64,000 nt of DNA from Zancudomyces culisetae (lineage: Eukaryota > Kickxellomycota > Harpellomycetes > Harpellales > Legeriomycetaceae): the NCBI GenBank assembly GCA_001969505.1, contig LSSK01000025.1, positions 35,348-99,347 on the forward strand. Direction: 5' to 3'. The notes below the pieces were generated by a model. It saw only the letters and a program-made list of their open reading frames with translations. It had not been told where the DNA came from and did no database searches. Below, one piece after another: positions 51,226 to 62,462 of the stretch. Position numbers and translations under genes: made by a program. Every line of letters begins with the position of its first letter. The stretch's first letter is position 1.

Positions 51226-52396
51226 CTACGCCATTTCGTCTATAATATTGGCCAACGACTTAGATGAATTGAGTTCTAATGGATATTGAATCGGGTATCT
51301 TTTTGACACAGTTGTGCCTGTGCGTTGACCTCGATTTTGGCTGGTTATAGCTGTTCTGATTTCTACGTCTTCTTCACTCACGTCTTCGCTGATCGTTAGC
51401 AGTTCGTCCCAATCAAACATCTTTGCGCTGTTAATAGGTGCAAATAGCTTGAATCCAAGTATATATGTCCGGCTTCCTTTGTTACCGCTGACTATATAAA
51501 CATCGAATGTATAGTTGCTTGTTTCGATCGCTTCCTTGATAGCTTTGTTAAATAACTTTATGATTTTACTTTTAATTTCGTCATAGCTTTGCACTCGAAC
51601 ATTGCCCTGTTGCGATGGCATTTCCTCATCTACTTTTGAAATAGCTATTACTCTCTTATTTCTAACAAACACCCTAAATTCCTGACCCAGGTCAGTATTG
51701 ATAAATCTGTTCAGTACAATTTCAAATTTATCACCAGCATTGTTATCTGACAAGGCCAGCAAACCATACGGCTTCTCGATATCTCTACTAATCTTGTCAG
51801 AAGCCTTCAGTACCATCATTACTTGGTTCACGTTTTCACACTGTATGGATCCGTTTGTCGATATAATCCACCCAGCATCCGTAGGAAAGCTCCAGCCCAT
51901 TCTTGGAATCACTTTTCCACCCAACTCCTCAATGGCTTGCTGGATTTCATTTTGTATTGGTTCACTCAGCTGAATTCCCTTTTTTTCTTCTTCCATATCC
52001 TCCTCATCCGCACTCCAATCGTCCTCTGAATCACTAAATCTCTCCAAATGTGCTTCGTTGTATTGCGGATCATATGTATCGCTGATAAATATCCCCTCGC
52101 TGTTTATAAACTCTTCAAAATGCGTTTTATCAACTGAAATCACTTTTGTTTGTGGTAAATATGCCTCGAGCTTGCAGTGCCAGTTCGTGAACTTCAATGC
52201 CACAACATCTTTTTCAGTTATGTCAGGAAACTATTTGAGGATAATTTCGAATTCAAATTCAGTTCCATCTTTTAAAGCCAACGCTGTTTTTTTATTTTTA
52301 CTCAATAAATTGGGGGGGAAAGACTATTGAAACAGATATTCAAAAAAGAGACATTATATCGACCTTCCAACTTACATTAGGGATTTCTGTGCTCAT
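51226..52396 (-). CDS. CDC123: CDC123 family eIF2 assembly chaperone
   Basis: Two exons: 52396-52376 encodes only MSTEIPN, then 52230-51226; 341 residues. The second frame has no ATG start of its own, and the GTAAGT donor after codon 7 joins in phase to FPDITEKDVVALKFTNW, the normal family N-terminus. ATP-grasp-like blocks: VIPRMGWSFPTDAGWI, VMMVLKASDKISRDIE, IVLNRFINTDLGQEFRVFVR, NKRVIAISKV and TFDVYIVS. The acidic segment (DSEDDWSADEEDMEEE) precedes the first block. CDC123 binds the eIF2 gamma subunit and promotes formation of the eIF2 trimer, needed for translation and G1 entry. Divergent from the SR protein. Confidence 0.93.
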
Positions 52397-52862
52397 TTCT
52401 CGTCAGAATGTGGTTTTTTGATTTTAGTGGTTTGGTACTATTGTATTGTGTGACTATTCAACCCAGGATCTATTTACTTTCTTTTTTGACTAGTTTGAAA
52501 TACTCTTGAAATAAAATCTTTAACCCATGATTCTTATGGTTAAATTACTGTTCTTGTTGATGGTGAGGAAAAAAAGTGATTAGTGAGACAGCAAATTCAA
52601 AACCAACCAATAGACAGCGAATAATCATTTATTTGTGTGGATTCAACCTATGCATAATGACGAAAAAAAAATTTTTTTCGTGAAGAAATTGTTTGAAATA
52701 TTTTCGTTGCTAACTTTATTTGTTTATTTTATAAACAAATATTAAATATATACTTTTTTTTGTGAAGGAAAGCAAAATTTTGTATTTAACATTTTCCCAA
52801 AGTTTAGTGTAAAACCCTCCAAATCTTAAGGCTAAGCAAAATAAATAAAGGAGTATACAAAA
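52397..52862. other. Divergent promoter region (CDC123 / SR protein)
   Basis: Very AT-rich; no exon seen. The sequence just before the SR start is A-rich (context ATACAAAAATG). Confidence 0.5.
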
Positions 52863-54552
52863 ATGTCAAGAGTTTATATTGGAAATCTACCTGATGATGC
52901 TAGAGAAAAAGACATTGAAAGATTCTTTAGGGGATACGGCGAAATCCGTCAAATGGATTTGAGAGCCGGCTTTGGTTTCTTGGTAAGTAGAACCTAATTT
53001 TTTTTTAGTCTTTGCTTGTGTGATAGATTTGACGTCTCCTACTTTTAAGTATTGTAAATTATGCTGTGATGTGTTGCTTTTAATATTTAAATTGTGAATT
53101 ACTAAATAGGAATTCAGAGAGCGACGTGATGCCGAAGATGCCATACATGATTTGGATGGAAAGGATTTGATGGGAGCTAGGTAAACAAATTAGAGGGGGA
53201 ATATAGGATTGGAGGCATTTTAAGGGCAAAATATAGTATTATGATTGTGGAAACGCAAATGAAGGGGGAAATAATTGATATTTTGATAAGTTGGCAAGGT
53301 TTTTGAAATATGGAGGATTTTTTTTCTTTTATCTTTTGAAAGGAAGTGAGAGGGCTCAATGCATTTAGGCGAGACATGAACAATGGGGTGGAACACTACA
53401 AAATATTTGGAATAGTGGACAGAGAAGAAAAAACTTCCCCCTTTAACTTTGGATTAACAAAGTCGGATGTACAATCACGTCCATTTGTGTTTGCGTTTAT
53501 ATTCGGATAAAAGGGATTATGCGGTTGGGCGTTTAGGCGGACTTTCTAAAGATTGATATGGAGGAATGAGTTTTGAACTTGAATTGCCTAAAAATTGGTT
53601 CGAAAAATAATAACATGGAAATTTTAAAAAAAAACTTGAGGGAAAATTTTTTTAGAGTTTCGATTCAAAGAGCCAGGCAAGAAGGCAGACGGTTTGAAGC
53701 AGATGACAGAAGAGGTAGATATGGAAGAGATGACAGATACGAGAGACGTGGCGAGGGCAGATATGGTGGAGACCGCGACAGAAGAAGAGGAAGAAGCAGA
53801 AGCAGAAGCAGAGACCGTTTCAGAAGACTTGATAGAGGGTAAGTACCATTGGTGTACTAACATCCGTATTATAGTGGCTAACATTTATATGCGTATTTAA
53901 TTGTGAAATAGAGCTGGTAGAGGAGGTGGTCTACAAAGAACCAAATATAGAATTCTAGTTGAGAACTTGTCTTCGTCTGTCAGCTGGCAGGTAATTTTGT
54001 GGTTTTTTATTTTATTTTTTACAGTTCACTGATACCATAAAACCGTGGAACTTTTTACAGAAACTCAATAGTCACTTTTGCTAACAATAGGATCTCAAAG
54101 ATTTTATGAGAAGAGCTGGTGATGTGGTCTTTACTGATGCCCACAAGATCCGTCAAGGCGAGGGTGTCGTCGAATTTTCCGACTTGGAATCAATGGAAAA
54201 CGCTCTTCGAAGACTGGATGGTGAGGATTTGAAGGGTAGACGTATCGCTATTCGTCCGGATCGTGGTGCTGAGAGAGACAGAGAAAGAAGAGATGGTTCT
54301 CGCTCTCCACCAAACAACCGTTCTCGTAGTCCAAGACGCGAGAATGAACCTGCAAGCCCCAGAGAGAATAGACAACGATCCCCTTCTCCTGCTTCCAACC
54401 GCAATGATAATCCTGACAACACTAGCTCTTGGGGTAACAAGGATTCCTATCCACCAGCCAACAATAATGACAGCACAAATAACGCTGAGACCTTTGGCAA
54501 CAACTGGGCCTCAGACGAGCCTCCAAAAAGCCCTATTCTTCGCGATGATTAG
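52863..54552 (+). CDS. SR-family splicing factor with two RRMs (SRSF1-like)
   Basis: Five exons in phase: 52863-52982, 53110-53180, 53656-53838, 53912-53990 and 54091-54552, giving 304 residues. RRM1: SRVYIGNLPDDAREKDIERF, AGFGFLEFRERRDAEDAI and GARVSIQRARQ. A short Arg/Gly/Asp/Ser linker (RRRGRSRSRSRDRFRR) follows. RRM2 is a pseudo-RRM: YRILVENLSSSVSWQDLKDF, with the SWQDLKD heptad, then GVVEFSDLESMENAL. The tail has RS-type dipeptides (RSRSPRREN) and a Ser/Asn/Pro-rich end. It binds exonic enhancers and promotes 5' splice-site choice in the nucleus. Intron 2 is 475 nt, several times longer than the others, a place where SR genes often hide an autoregulatory exon. Confidence 0.94.
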
Positions 54553-54965
54553 CTTTTCTACTCTGCGTACAAAACACGCTTTTTTTTTTGCTATTTTATA
54601 CACTACCCATGTTTATTTTTTTCACGCTTTCTAAGAATTATCTCTATAATTCAGTATGTTATGAACACACAAACACTATCTTGGGTATATACACTTAAAA
54701 GTAGTAACCAAAATAGTTGGCTTCTTTTGTTCCTCCTTTATATATCTTTTTTTAATGTCTATAAACCGATCTTTTTGTACTCACCAACTTTTTTTTTTTT
54801 TGCTGAATGGATTTGGTTTTTCGGTGCTAATGAAAAATTTTTTATTTTTGGTTGCATAAGCTCTACATTCGGTTTTTTAGTATTTCAAGAAACCAAAAGT
54901 AGGATAAAAACCCCATTTACATATTTCAAAATCACTATTTCTAATAATAACCAGAGTGCAACGAA
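54553..54965. other. Intergenic, tandem genes
   Basis: Serves as 3' flank of the SR gene and promoter of the Faf1-like gene. Open frames here are AT-driven and not supported. Confidence 0.5.
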
Positions 54966-56155
54966 ATGGGAAAGAAAAAAACAAAGGCAAGAGCCAAAAC
55001 AGATAGTATTAATCCATCAACCAAAGCCAGCAATGTTCTTGAACTTAGCCAACACAGCGACAACGGTTCGGTTTTAGTCGTCGATGCCACCAATCTATCT
55101 ACTAGCAAACCCAATTCGTCCAGCACGGTTAATAAATACGAAAAAAAGTCATTTATGGTAAGCTACATTCATACTCTTTCAAATTATCTTTTAGGCGCTG
55201 TGGCGGAAATATTTCTTTTTTTTTCTATGCTTTTTGAACTTGAGATTGTGGTGATGTTGTGATGTTTTGGGTCTTGTGTAAGCCTATTAAAAACAACTTT
55301 CCATATTTCTAGCTGTTCATTTATGTTTATTTTGTATTTCAATAGTCTCATAAAATAGCCAAGGTGACTGGGGATTTCGATGCTGGAAGTAGCAAAAAAT
55401 CTAATAAAAAGGAAGAGTAAGTACCATTCAATAGATTAATCATTCATTTTCTCTTTACATATATCCATGTGTTGTATCAAGAATGCTCACTATTTTTTTT
55501 TGGCGAACTCCTTCCAAAAAAAAATGCTTTCAATAATACAACACGCAAATAATAATAGTGATGTGGATGAACAGAACGATAAAGAGTTGTTTAAGTTGAT
55601 TAACGATACAAATTTGATTGAATCACTAAGTAAGTTTCTACTCTTCTCCTTGTTCAATTGGACTTTTAAGTCGTATCAAGCCCTTATTAACATTGCCATC
55701 GCTTTAAACCCTGATTTAGATGTAAATAACATGTCAGGCAAAGAACGGCTGAAGCTACAACAAAGAAAACTGGCTAGTCTAGGTCTCATCGTAAGCTACT
55801 TTTACACTCTACCATTTCTGTAATAATTTAGTTATAGAAATAAGAACACTGTTGATATCATTCAATTTTAACTGTATAGGGATCCGATCCAACACCCAAA
55901 GCCCCCACAAATATATACTTTGGCATGCAAAACAAACGCATCAAACGAGCAAAAGCCGAAGTTACCGATTTTCAAAACCGTGGAATCTTTTCAAAATCTG
56001 TAAAGTCACAAATCTATGAAAAACATCATGTTTCAAAATCTCTTGGTGCCAACAAAAACTCTCGTGTTAATAGATTAAATCCAAATAGAGGTCTAAAAGC
56101 CTCTGTTGGTAAATTCAAAAATGGAATCCTCTATGTAGATGTAAAAAAATCCTAA
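54966..56155 (+). CDS. Faf1/C1orf131-like 40S ribosome assembly factor
   Basis: Five exons in phase: 54966-55157, 55346-55416, 55559-55629, 55720-55790 and 55880-56155, giving 226 residues. The N-terminal half is disordered (MGKKKTKARAKTDSINPSTK) with an acidic helix (DEQNDKELFKLINDTNLIES). The C-terminal exon has the family signature: KAPTNIYFGMQNKRIKRAKA, a following short helix (EVTDFQNRGIFSK) and the end block NRGLKASVGKFKNGILYVD, comparable with the R-G-L-K-x-x-S-V-G-x-x-x-x-N-G-L ending of yeast Faf1. Faf1 binds Krr1 in the nucleolar small-subunit processome and is needed for 18S rRNA maturation. The assignment rests on the tail; the body is divergent. Confidence 0.72.
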
Positions 56156-56298
56156 TTTATTCCTGTGCTATTCAGCAGTGTTTATACTTTATGTATCTTT
56201 TTGTTGTAGACAACTTTTTCTCTTTTAATAAAGAAGCCCCTTCCCCACTCACTCAATGAGGAAACCCTGCTTTCCATCACAACTTTAAACTAAGGGTA

Positions 56299-57121
56299 TT
56301 AGCTGCATTTCTGTAGCTCTTGTCTCACTCTTTCTAGTTCCAATTCCAGCTTTTTCAACTCTTGTCGTTTTTCAATTACTATATGTATATGTATATGTGT
56401 TTGTGTTTGTGTTTGTCAGAATTTAGATTCCGTAGCCTTGGTTCTTTACAAGATTATTAGAAACAAGAAAAAAAAAGCCTCATAAATGTTTTGAAAAATA
56501 AATGAATAGGGAGGTAATACTTTTGCAAACTTACATAGCGATTTCTACAATTATCAGAATATATGGACAATTACGATTTTGGTATTTGAATATTTGAGCA
56601 TCTATGGGACAGAATGTTTCAAAATAAAAAGAAACTAGCTATTATGCACTTACCGAATTTGTCCTGGGTAATTCTACTGATTCATACTCGCTAGCTTCCA
56701 TCTCGTATAGCTTTCTGTTTTCCTCTTTCCGCTTGTGTATCTCCTCCCGTGATAGTTTCCCAAAAGTGTTTATAATAAATCCATTTTTTCGTTTAATCTC
56801 TGGTCCATTTTTCTTACTATTAATCTCTCCTATAATATATGGATCTATGTGTAAACCACTAAATTCTGCTGTCGATTGCTGCCCCAGCATCCTTTGGGTC
56901 TGTAGATTCATTTGTGCTATGGTTTTTCCAGGAAGGCATTCGGATTCGATGATTTTTGTCCAATTCCCAATCCCAAACTTCATTAAGGCCAAACGCAAAA
57001 CCTCCACTTCGTCTTGAGTCCAACCAGGCGATAAAGTACAGTTCCAAAGTGAAGCGCTGTCATTGCTTCTAACTACATTTCTTGCCCCTGTCGGCATACT
57101 TTTTGGCTTAAAATTCTCCAT
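56299..57121 (-). CDS. Myb/SANT-domain protein with 10-nt microexon
   Basis: Three exons in phase: 57121-56654, 56544-56535 (only 10 nt) and 56378-56299; 185 residues. Exon 1 would stop at a TAA soon after its GTAAGT donor if unspliced. The single Myb/SANT repeat is LSPGWTQDEVEVLRLALMKF, GIGNWTKIIESECLPGKTIA and QMNLQTQRMLGQQS, with the three spaced aromatic or hydrophobic residues of the fold. Then AEFSGLHIDPYIIGE and a basic KRKNGFIIN segment. The microexon and last exon add a coiled-coil tail (KRQELKKLELELERVRQELQ). It probably binds DNA or histone tails in the nucleus. A conserved but unnamed eukaryotic family; no specific target can be given. Confidence 0.78.
56535..56544 (-). other. 10-nt microexon
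   Basis: Flanked by an acceptor (TTGTAG) and a donor (GTAAGT). It supplies AAA TCG CTA T and restores the frame into the coiled-coil exon, which would otherwise not be reached in phase. Confidence 0.65.
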
Positions 57122-57544
57122 GTTATATTTTCCTATTGTTCTTCTTATTGTACACTAAGGAGTTTTTATTGAGATATCAAAACGTTTAACAAAAAAACCA
57201 TATATAGCCAAAGCTTAATCAAATGATTTTACGTTTATGAAAAGTTATTTCATTACTTTCCATTAAATAGCTTAAACTAATGAAAAAAACATACAAACCA
57301 AATCAGTATTTGCATCTATGTTTCAAACCATTTTAATAAGCTGCCCATTGGTACCCTTTATTTACATTTATTCACAGTTTGGGCTTGAAATCGAAAATAT
57401 ATCAAAATGAAAAATAAAATAAAAATATCTCTAGTTTTACAATATCTGGACTTTTTTAATCCTCGAGTACATATATAATATAGTAGTGTGGCGGTAGTAG
57501 CAGTAGTGGTTCTAATCTCCTTTTTTTTTACAAAAAAGAAACGT
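57122..57544. other. Intergenic between two minus-strand genes
   Basis: AT-rich promoter of the Myb/SANT gene and 3' flank of the next gene; a short GTAGTGG/GTAGCAG-like repeat near 57485-57510. Nothing coding. Confidence 0.5.
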
Positions 57545-60034
57545 TTATCGAGAATAAGTGCCTGTGATAATGGGTATTATCCTCATCTCGATATCCGAGA
57601 GTACTTTGTTGGCTGATTTGATTCCCATTTTATGGCAGCCATCAACAACGTCGATACACCCATAAATGTTTCGACAAGCCAATTCCTTCAACATTAATTC
57701 ATACGGAGTATTTGGTGTATACTTTATACTACCGAGGTCAAACGGCGGTAGAGTACTATCTTGTGTATTTTTGGTTATTTTACACCGTTGGATAAGTTGG
57801 TACAGCTCAATATCAACCTCCAACCCGCTCTCTTTGATTCGTTCAATTAGAGTCCCAAGTGCGCGGTTAGCACTTCTTTTGTGATACTCTCTTTCAAGAA
57901 AATCCAAGTACAATGCTGAATCTCTAGCAATACCCTTGCGCTTCGCTAAGGCATTTATACGTGCTCGCAAATCATTTTGCTTATTCCTGTCTGGATTTTT
58001 TTCCCGCCATAGTTTCATACCACTTTTTGGTTTTTGATCTCGATTTTCAACTTTTGCCAGCCCAACGTTGTTGATTTTTTCACCAACGTTGAGGTTGCAT
58101 TTAAGCTTTTTCGAGGACATCAGTGTAATTGAGCCAACATTCTCCCGTTTCCTTTTTTTAGCGGTGATAATGGGCTCAATATCATTTACGCTGGCATTGC
58201 CAAGAACAGTGGTATTCTCATCGGATTTCAACCAAGGACACTCAATACTGATATTGGTAGTGTTTTTGTCGGTCTCGGTAATGGCATTATTTACATCACC
58301 AACCTCGATCGACGTTTTTTTAGACATCGGGGTACCCCGAGCCAAGAACATAGCATGTTCAAATGCGGTATAGGTACTTTTGCTTCTAGAGAGGAATTCC
58401 TTTGCAGAGCCTGTTATAAATTTATCAATATCCAAAGAAATCGTTTTTTCCGGTTTATTTGATTTATTCACATTGTCTGTATAGCGAGTATTTAAACCAG
58501 CACCATTACATTGATTAACATGACTCTCAAAATATGTATCATCAGAATTAGTCTCCCAGCCTTCACATGCAGACGTAGTATCATTGTATTTGATATTATC
58601 AGCACATCGGCTACTCGTTTCTATAGAATATTCGGGATGACTACGTTCTTCAAAGCTACTATCCACCAACTCGATTTTACCACTACTACTATTACCGTTG
58701 CTACCATCGCTACAATCGCTACCAATAATATTGCTATTGTCATTGTGATTATCATTGGTAACATTATTACTACTAGTGCTACCATTGCACTCGTTATAAG
58801 AGCCAAGCCAGACTACATCGTCGGTATTTTTATGAATTTCTGTTTCCAACCCCAACAAAGTATAAACTTGATTGCAATTATCGATATTCAGCCCCTCGTT
58901 TGTATCTTTTAAACTAAAAGCAGAGTTTAAATTCTTTTTGAACTGCTTTTCAAAGTTTCCAGTGTACGAACCATTAACAAGCGTATTAGGTGCATCCCCA
59001 CCGATACCAAAAAACACATTGTGTAATTCTATCACATCTGGATTTAATGGCTCTTCAAGATTGTGGCTTTTACCAGGCTGTTTCTGATTATTTTGACTTA
59101 ACAGATGAGCAATGTATTCAAGTTGATCATCACTATTAGGGTTGGACTGCAGGTCTATCTGATTTTTCTCAAAGCTTTTGGTGCCTTGAGGATCAATTTT
59201 AACTTCATTACTACATATGGTACCACAACCGGCTTTACTAGACTCAGGTAACTTCGAGTCTTTGTGGTGTTTATTTTCAGGGATGTTTTGTAAGCTCTTT
59301 GTCGAAAATTGAGTTTTCAGTGTGTATTTATTCAACAAGTATGATTGAATTTCTGTTATGAGTTTATCATCATAAATATGATCTTTGAGCTCTGTAGTTT
59401 GAAAAAATGGTATTATTTTGTTTACCAATTTTTTTACTCTACTTTCCAATTTTTTGTTCACTTCATGTCCTACATTTTCGTCTTTTGGGGTGTGGTTTTC
59501 TTTTAAACAGTCCAATTCCAAAGTGTTACCCGCAAAACCGGAATAATTGTTTTTTATTTTCTGACTATTATCTGGGACTAGACCATTGTTACTGCCTTTA
59601 TCTAAATAATCTGTACTATTATTCACATATTGATTGCCTCCATTGTATACTTGGTGCATTGGATAAACGTGGTATCCTGTGTTCAAGCTAATCGCACGGT
59701 TAGCCATTATAGTAGCCTCACTGGAGAATATCGTTGTTACAGGATGACTTTGGGGAAATGAACCGACAAAATATTGACCATTCTGCATTTTATCAATACC
59801 CATATTGTTAATTTGAGGAAAAACAGGATAATATATGTTGTTGACACTGTTTTGGTGTGCATATACTGGCATGTATGTCGAGGACATGGTATAATCATCA
59901 TAAGGATAGACACCGATGTTGTCATGTGGAATAAAACCCTCCAGATTGCTAAAACGCTGAGGTGATTGAGCCGGATCGCGGATGTGGGCACGATTTTTTC
60001 GGTTATCATCATAAATAAAACGGGTGTTCACCAT
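57545..60034 (-). CDS. Asn/Ser-rich nuclear protein with C-terminal DUF3020-like domain
   Basis: An 829-residue intronless protein from ATG 60034. The first 650 residues are low complexity, rich in Asn, Ser, Asp and Tyr, with Asn/Asp/Gly-rich runs in the middle (near 400-450), as in many fungal transcription regulators. Residues about 670-720 hold the DUF3020-like block: MKLWREKNPDRNKQNDLRAR, INALAKRKGI, YLDFLEREYHKRSANRA. This family block is a basic W-R-x-x-N-x-x-R-N-x-x-N-D-L-R-x-R-V/I-N helix found at the ends of fungal nuclear proteins. A C-terminal helical segment follows (IERIKESGLEVDIELYQLIQ). A basic KKRKRENVG near 625 could be a nuclear signal. Likely nuclear; function unknown. Confidence 0.75.
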   Translation of the reverse strand: MVNTRFIYDDNRKNRAHIRDPAQSPQRFSNLEGFIPHDNIGVYPYDDYTMSSTYMPVYAHQNSVNNIYYPVFPQINNMGIDKMQNGQYFVGSFPQSHPVTTIFSSEATIMANRAISLNTGYHVYPMHQVYNGGNQYVNNSTDYLDKGSNNGLVPDNSQKIKNNYSGFAGNTLELDCLKENHTPKDENVGHEVNKKLESRVKKLVNKIIPFFQTTELKDHIYDDKLITEIQSYLLNKYTLKTQFSTKSLQNIPENKHHKDSKLPESSKAGCGTICSNEVKIDPQGTKSFEKNQIDLQSNPNSDDQLEYIAHLLSQNNQKQPGKSHNLEEPLNPDVIELHNVFFGIGGDAPNTLVNGSYTGNFEKQFKKNLNSAFSLKDTNEGLNIDNCNQVYTLLGLETEIHKNTDDVVWLGSYNECNGSTSSNNVTNDNHNDNSNIIGSDCSDGSNGNSSSGKIELVDSSFEERSHPEYSIETSSRCADNIKYNDTTSACEGWETNSDDTYFESHVNQCNGAGLNTRYTDNVNKSNKPEKTISLDIDKFITGSAKEFLSRSKSTYTAFEHAMFLARGTPMSKKTSIEVGDVNNAITETDKNTTNISIECPWLKSDENTTVLGNASVNDIEPIITAKKRKRENVGSITLMSSKKLKCNLNVGEKINNVGLAKVENRDQKPKSGMKLWREKNPDRNKQNDLRARINALAKRKGIARDSALYLDFLEREYHKRSANRALGTLIERIKESGLEVDIELYQLIQRCKITKNTQDSTLPPFDLGSIKYTPNTPYELMLKELACRNIYGCIDVVDGCHKMGIKSANKVLSDIEMRIIPIITGTYSR

Positions 60035-60923
60035 TTTTTTTTCTCCAATTGTTGTTTGCTTTATACAGACGTATTTTTATAGCTTTGAATATATATAATC
60101 AAATTATATATTAACAGAATGGTGTTTTGGAATTAAAATGAGGATTTAGAGGGTAATTCAGATTCTTGTGGTTTTATACTTTCTCACAATCCCGTTTGGG
60201 TATCTACTCGCTTTTTTCAACTGCAAAATAGCTGTTAAATTAGTATATGTATACACTGGCTTCAAAGGATCTCAGTTTTTCTTGGAGTAGGAACAGCATG
60301 TAGTCCTACTCATTTCAAATTACTCTTCGCTTTAAAAATAAATATATTAGGATTTGGGAAAATACGAGGAGTGCAAAAACGTTGTTATGCCCTTTCTTTA
60401 TACACAACAAGCTTACTATGCAGGCTTTGGGTTTGCTTTTTCTACCCCAATTGGCCATTTTCCAATACACTCATCACACTCATCACACTCGTCATCTTCC
60501 ATCATCCTTATAATTTTCAGAATTTATTCCCATTCTCGTTGCTCTAAATTTTTTTTCGCAGTTAAAATTAGCTCAGGTCCAACTCCAAATTTTGCTTTTC
60601 ACCACTTTTCCCGTAAAAAAAACCTCACTGTATACAGAGATTTGGGTACTAGCCGAATATTTGGGCAGAAAGTAGCTGAATTCAACAATATTGTATAGCC
60701 GTCCTATGTGCATACCTTTTTATGCCTTTAAAATTTATTTATTAATTGAATGCAACACATTGAGCAAAGTCGATTTAATTGTCTCCAATGAACATATGCA
60801 ACAACTAACTAAGCATACTACCAAAACTTTCCTAAAGCTGAATATCAAGGCAAACACATTTTCTTGTGCATCTCATACATGGCAAAGGTTTTGAATTAGA
60901 GGTCATCTACTTTTTGACCACCA
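60035..60923. other. Intergenic; possible tiny spliced ORF
   Basis: A two-exon minus-strand model (60505-60417 and 60231-60204) joins in phase and stops after 38 residues, starting with a Cys-Asp-Glu repeat and ending NPKPAYYFAVEKSE. Donor GTAAGC and acceptor AACAG are good, but the length is small and no family is known. The rest is AT-rich promoter sequence of the gene starting at 60034. Confidence 0.25.
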
Positions 60924-61508
60924 TCACTTTCTGTCAAGGTATGCGGGGATAGCGAAGAGTGGTTTGTAAACCGAAAAAGTACAACCAAAAATTGCTGGGG
61001 AGCTACCTTTTTGTCCAGGCTTTATATCAACGATGGTGGCCGTTATATGACAAGTTGATTTGCTAGCACACACGCTGTACTCAATATATGGTTTCATTAT
61101 GTCTCTTCCGTGTGAATAACTAACTACTGCCTCTGTAAAAAACGGATAGTTACAACCAGGTTTTTCTGGTTGGGGAGTCTGCCCAAACTCAGTGACATTC
61201 ATCCACGATCTGGCTTCTATTGACTCTTGACCTCTGACAATACAACACATTCTTAAAATATATTCGTTTGGTTCTGCATTTGTGTGCTCGTACGCGCCAT
61301 AAAAAGGTGTTTTTACATATGCGAGAATATGTTCAACCTCTCTGAGCACCCCAAGTTCATTGACTATTCCTTCAAAATAAAATAAACTTTTGTAGTTGCT
61401 ACATCCATTTTCTGCGTTTACTTCAGTTCTGGTGATTCTTTGAAGATAAGAAAGCGTTTGCGGTGCCGTAAAAAAAAGAAGTAGCATTGATATATCAATA
61501 GACTTCAT
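60924..61508 (-). CDS. Secreted six-cysteine protein A (tandem paralog)
   Basis: A 194-residue intronless protein. Residues 1-20 (MKSIDISMLLLFFTAPQTLS) form a signal peptide. The mature part has seven cysteines at 36, 88, 89, 119, 147, 153 and 176. It shares with the protein at 62463-63038 the blocks NELGV/LGVF, ILAY, an N-x-YIL-x-MC motif, a GC-x-Y-x-F motif, EYSVC-x-x-K-x-x-C and C-x-FS-x-x-x-P-x-F. The spacing between the six shared cysteines is identical from the second onward, so three conserved disulfides are likely. No membrane segment or GPI signal. The family is not recognised; an extracellular or host-directed role is possible but only inferred. Confidence 0.78.
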   Translation of the reverse strand: MKSIDISMLLLFFTAPQTLSYLQRITRTEVNAENGCSNYKSLFYFEGIVNELGVLREVEHILAYVKTPFYGAYEHTNAEPNEYILRMCCIVRGQESIEARSWMNVTEFGQTPQPEKPGCNYPFFTEAVVSYSHGRDIMKPYIEYSVCASKSTCHITATIVDIKPGQKGSSPAIFGCTFSVYKPLFAIPAYLDRK

Positions 61509-62462
61509 TTTCAGTATGTTTAGTTTGTTTTTTCTTAATAAAATTGATGAGAATACTATAAAATAGAACTATGGCGGTTCAAAAGTTACAAAAGCTGTAC
61601 ATACAGAGAATAACTTATATTTATTTCGTTTTATCCCATACATCATTAAAAGTGTCTAGTCCTATGCTTAAACTAAATTGAGAAGGCGTTCATTAAAATT
61701 CAGAATCTTACTTTTAATATATACAGTCTGATTCTCGCAAGTTTCGCTGGGAATGACTATATTTGGGAAATAACAGAGTGTATTACTAAAGATTCGTTCT
61801 GATAACATGTAATTTAGGAAAAAATACCACCTTTAGCATTTAGCACATTGATAGATGGCTGAGTGGTGTGTTGGATATTATTTTTTCCTGCCAAGGGGTT
61901 CATTTAACAAATTCTTGCAGGTTCAAGCACGAAATATATTGATTGTATCCGTTTTTAGCTAACTTATACAGTTAATCTGTAGTATTTAGATAAACAGGAT
62001 ATATTACTATAAAAGTATGCATTTCTCGTGACTATTTAACTATATTAACTTACAACTTTATATTATATGATGGATAACAGAGATCATAAACCTAGGTATT
62101 CATATCAAACATCCTTAATAACATCACTAGACGGCACGATACCTCTTTCACACTAACTTTCACAAGTTTAGCTAAAACGCTCACCAAACGGGGTATAACC
62201 TGATAAATCAAAATGCAATAACCCTCGATAAATAGGTTAAAAAAAATTACAAATGCGACACAAGTTGTATAGAACGTAATATTAATTTATTAGCGAGCTT
62301 TGAATAAAGGATAAAATGGAGCAAGTAAATTAACCCAGCGGGAAAAAAAACACTAACAAAACATAACTATGGGGTTCGTGTTCAAATACGCCCTAGGTTA
62401 CACCCAAAACCACCCCTTACCCAGGTTCACTAAATAAGCACACTAAAATGTCTTTATAGTAC
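61509..62462. other. Spacer between the two secreted paralogs
   Basis: AT-rich, no gene. A tRNA-like A-box (61856-61866) and a degraded B-box (61920-61930) occur, but stems do not pair (see rejected items). Confidence 0.5.

Noticed and set aside
61856-61930. tRNA-like element with A-box TGGCTGAGTGG and B-box-like GGTTCAAGCAC
   Set aside because: The B-box has mismatches, and neither the T-stem nor the acceptor stem pairs; at most a decayed tRNA or SINE trace.
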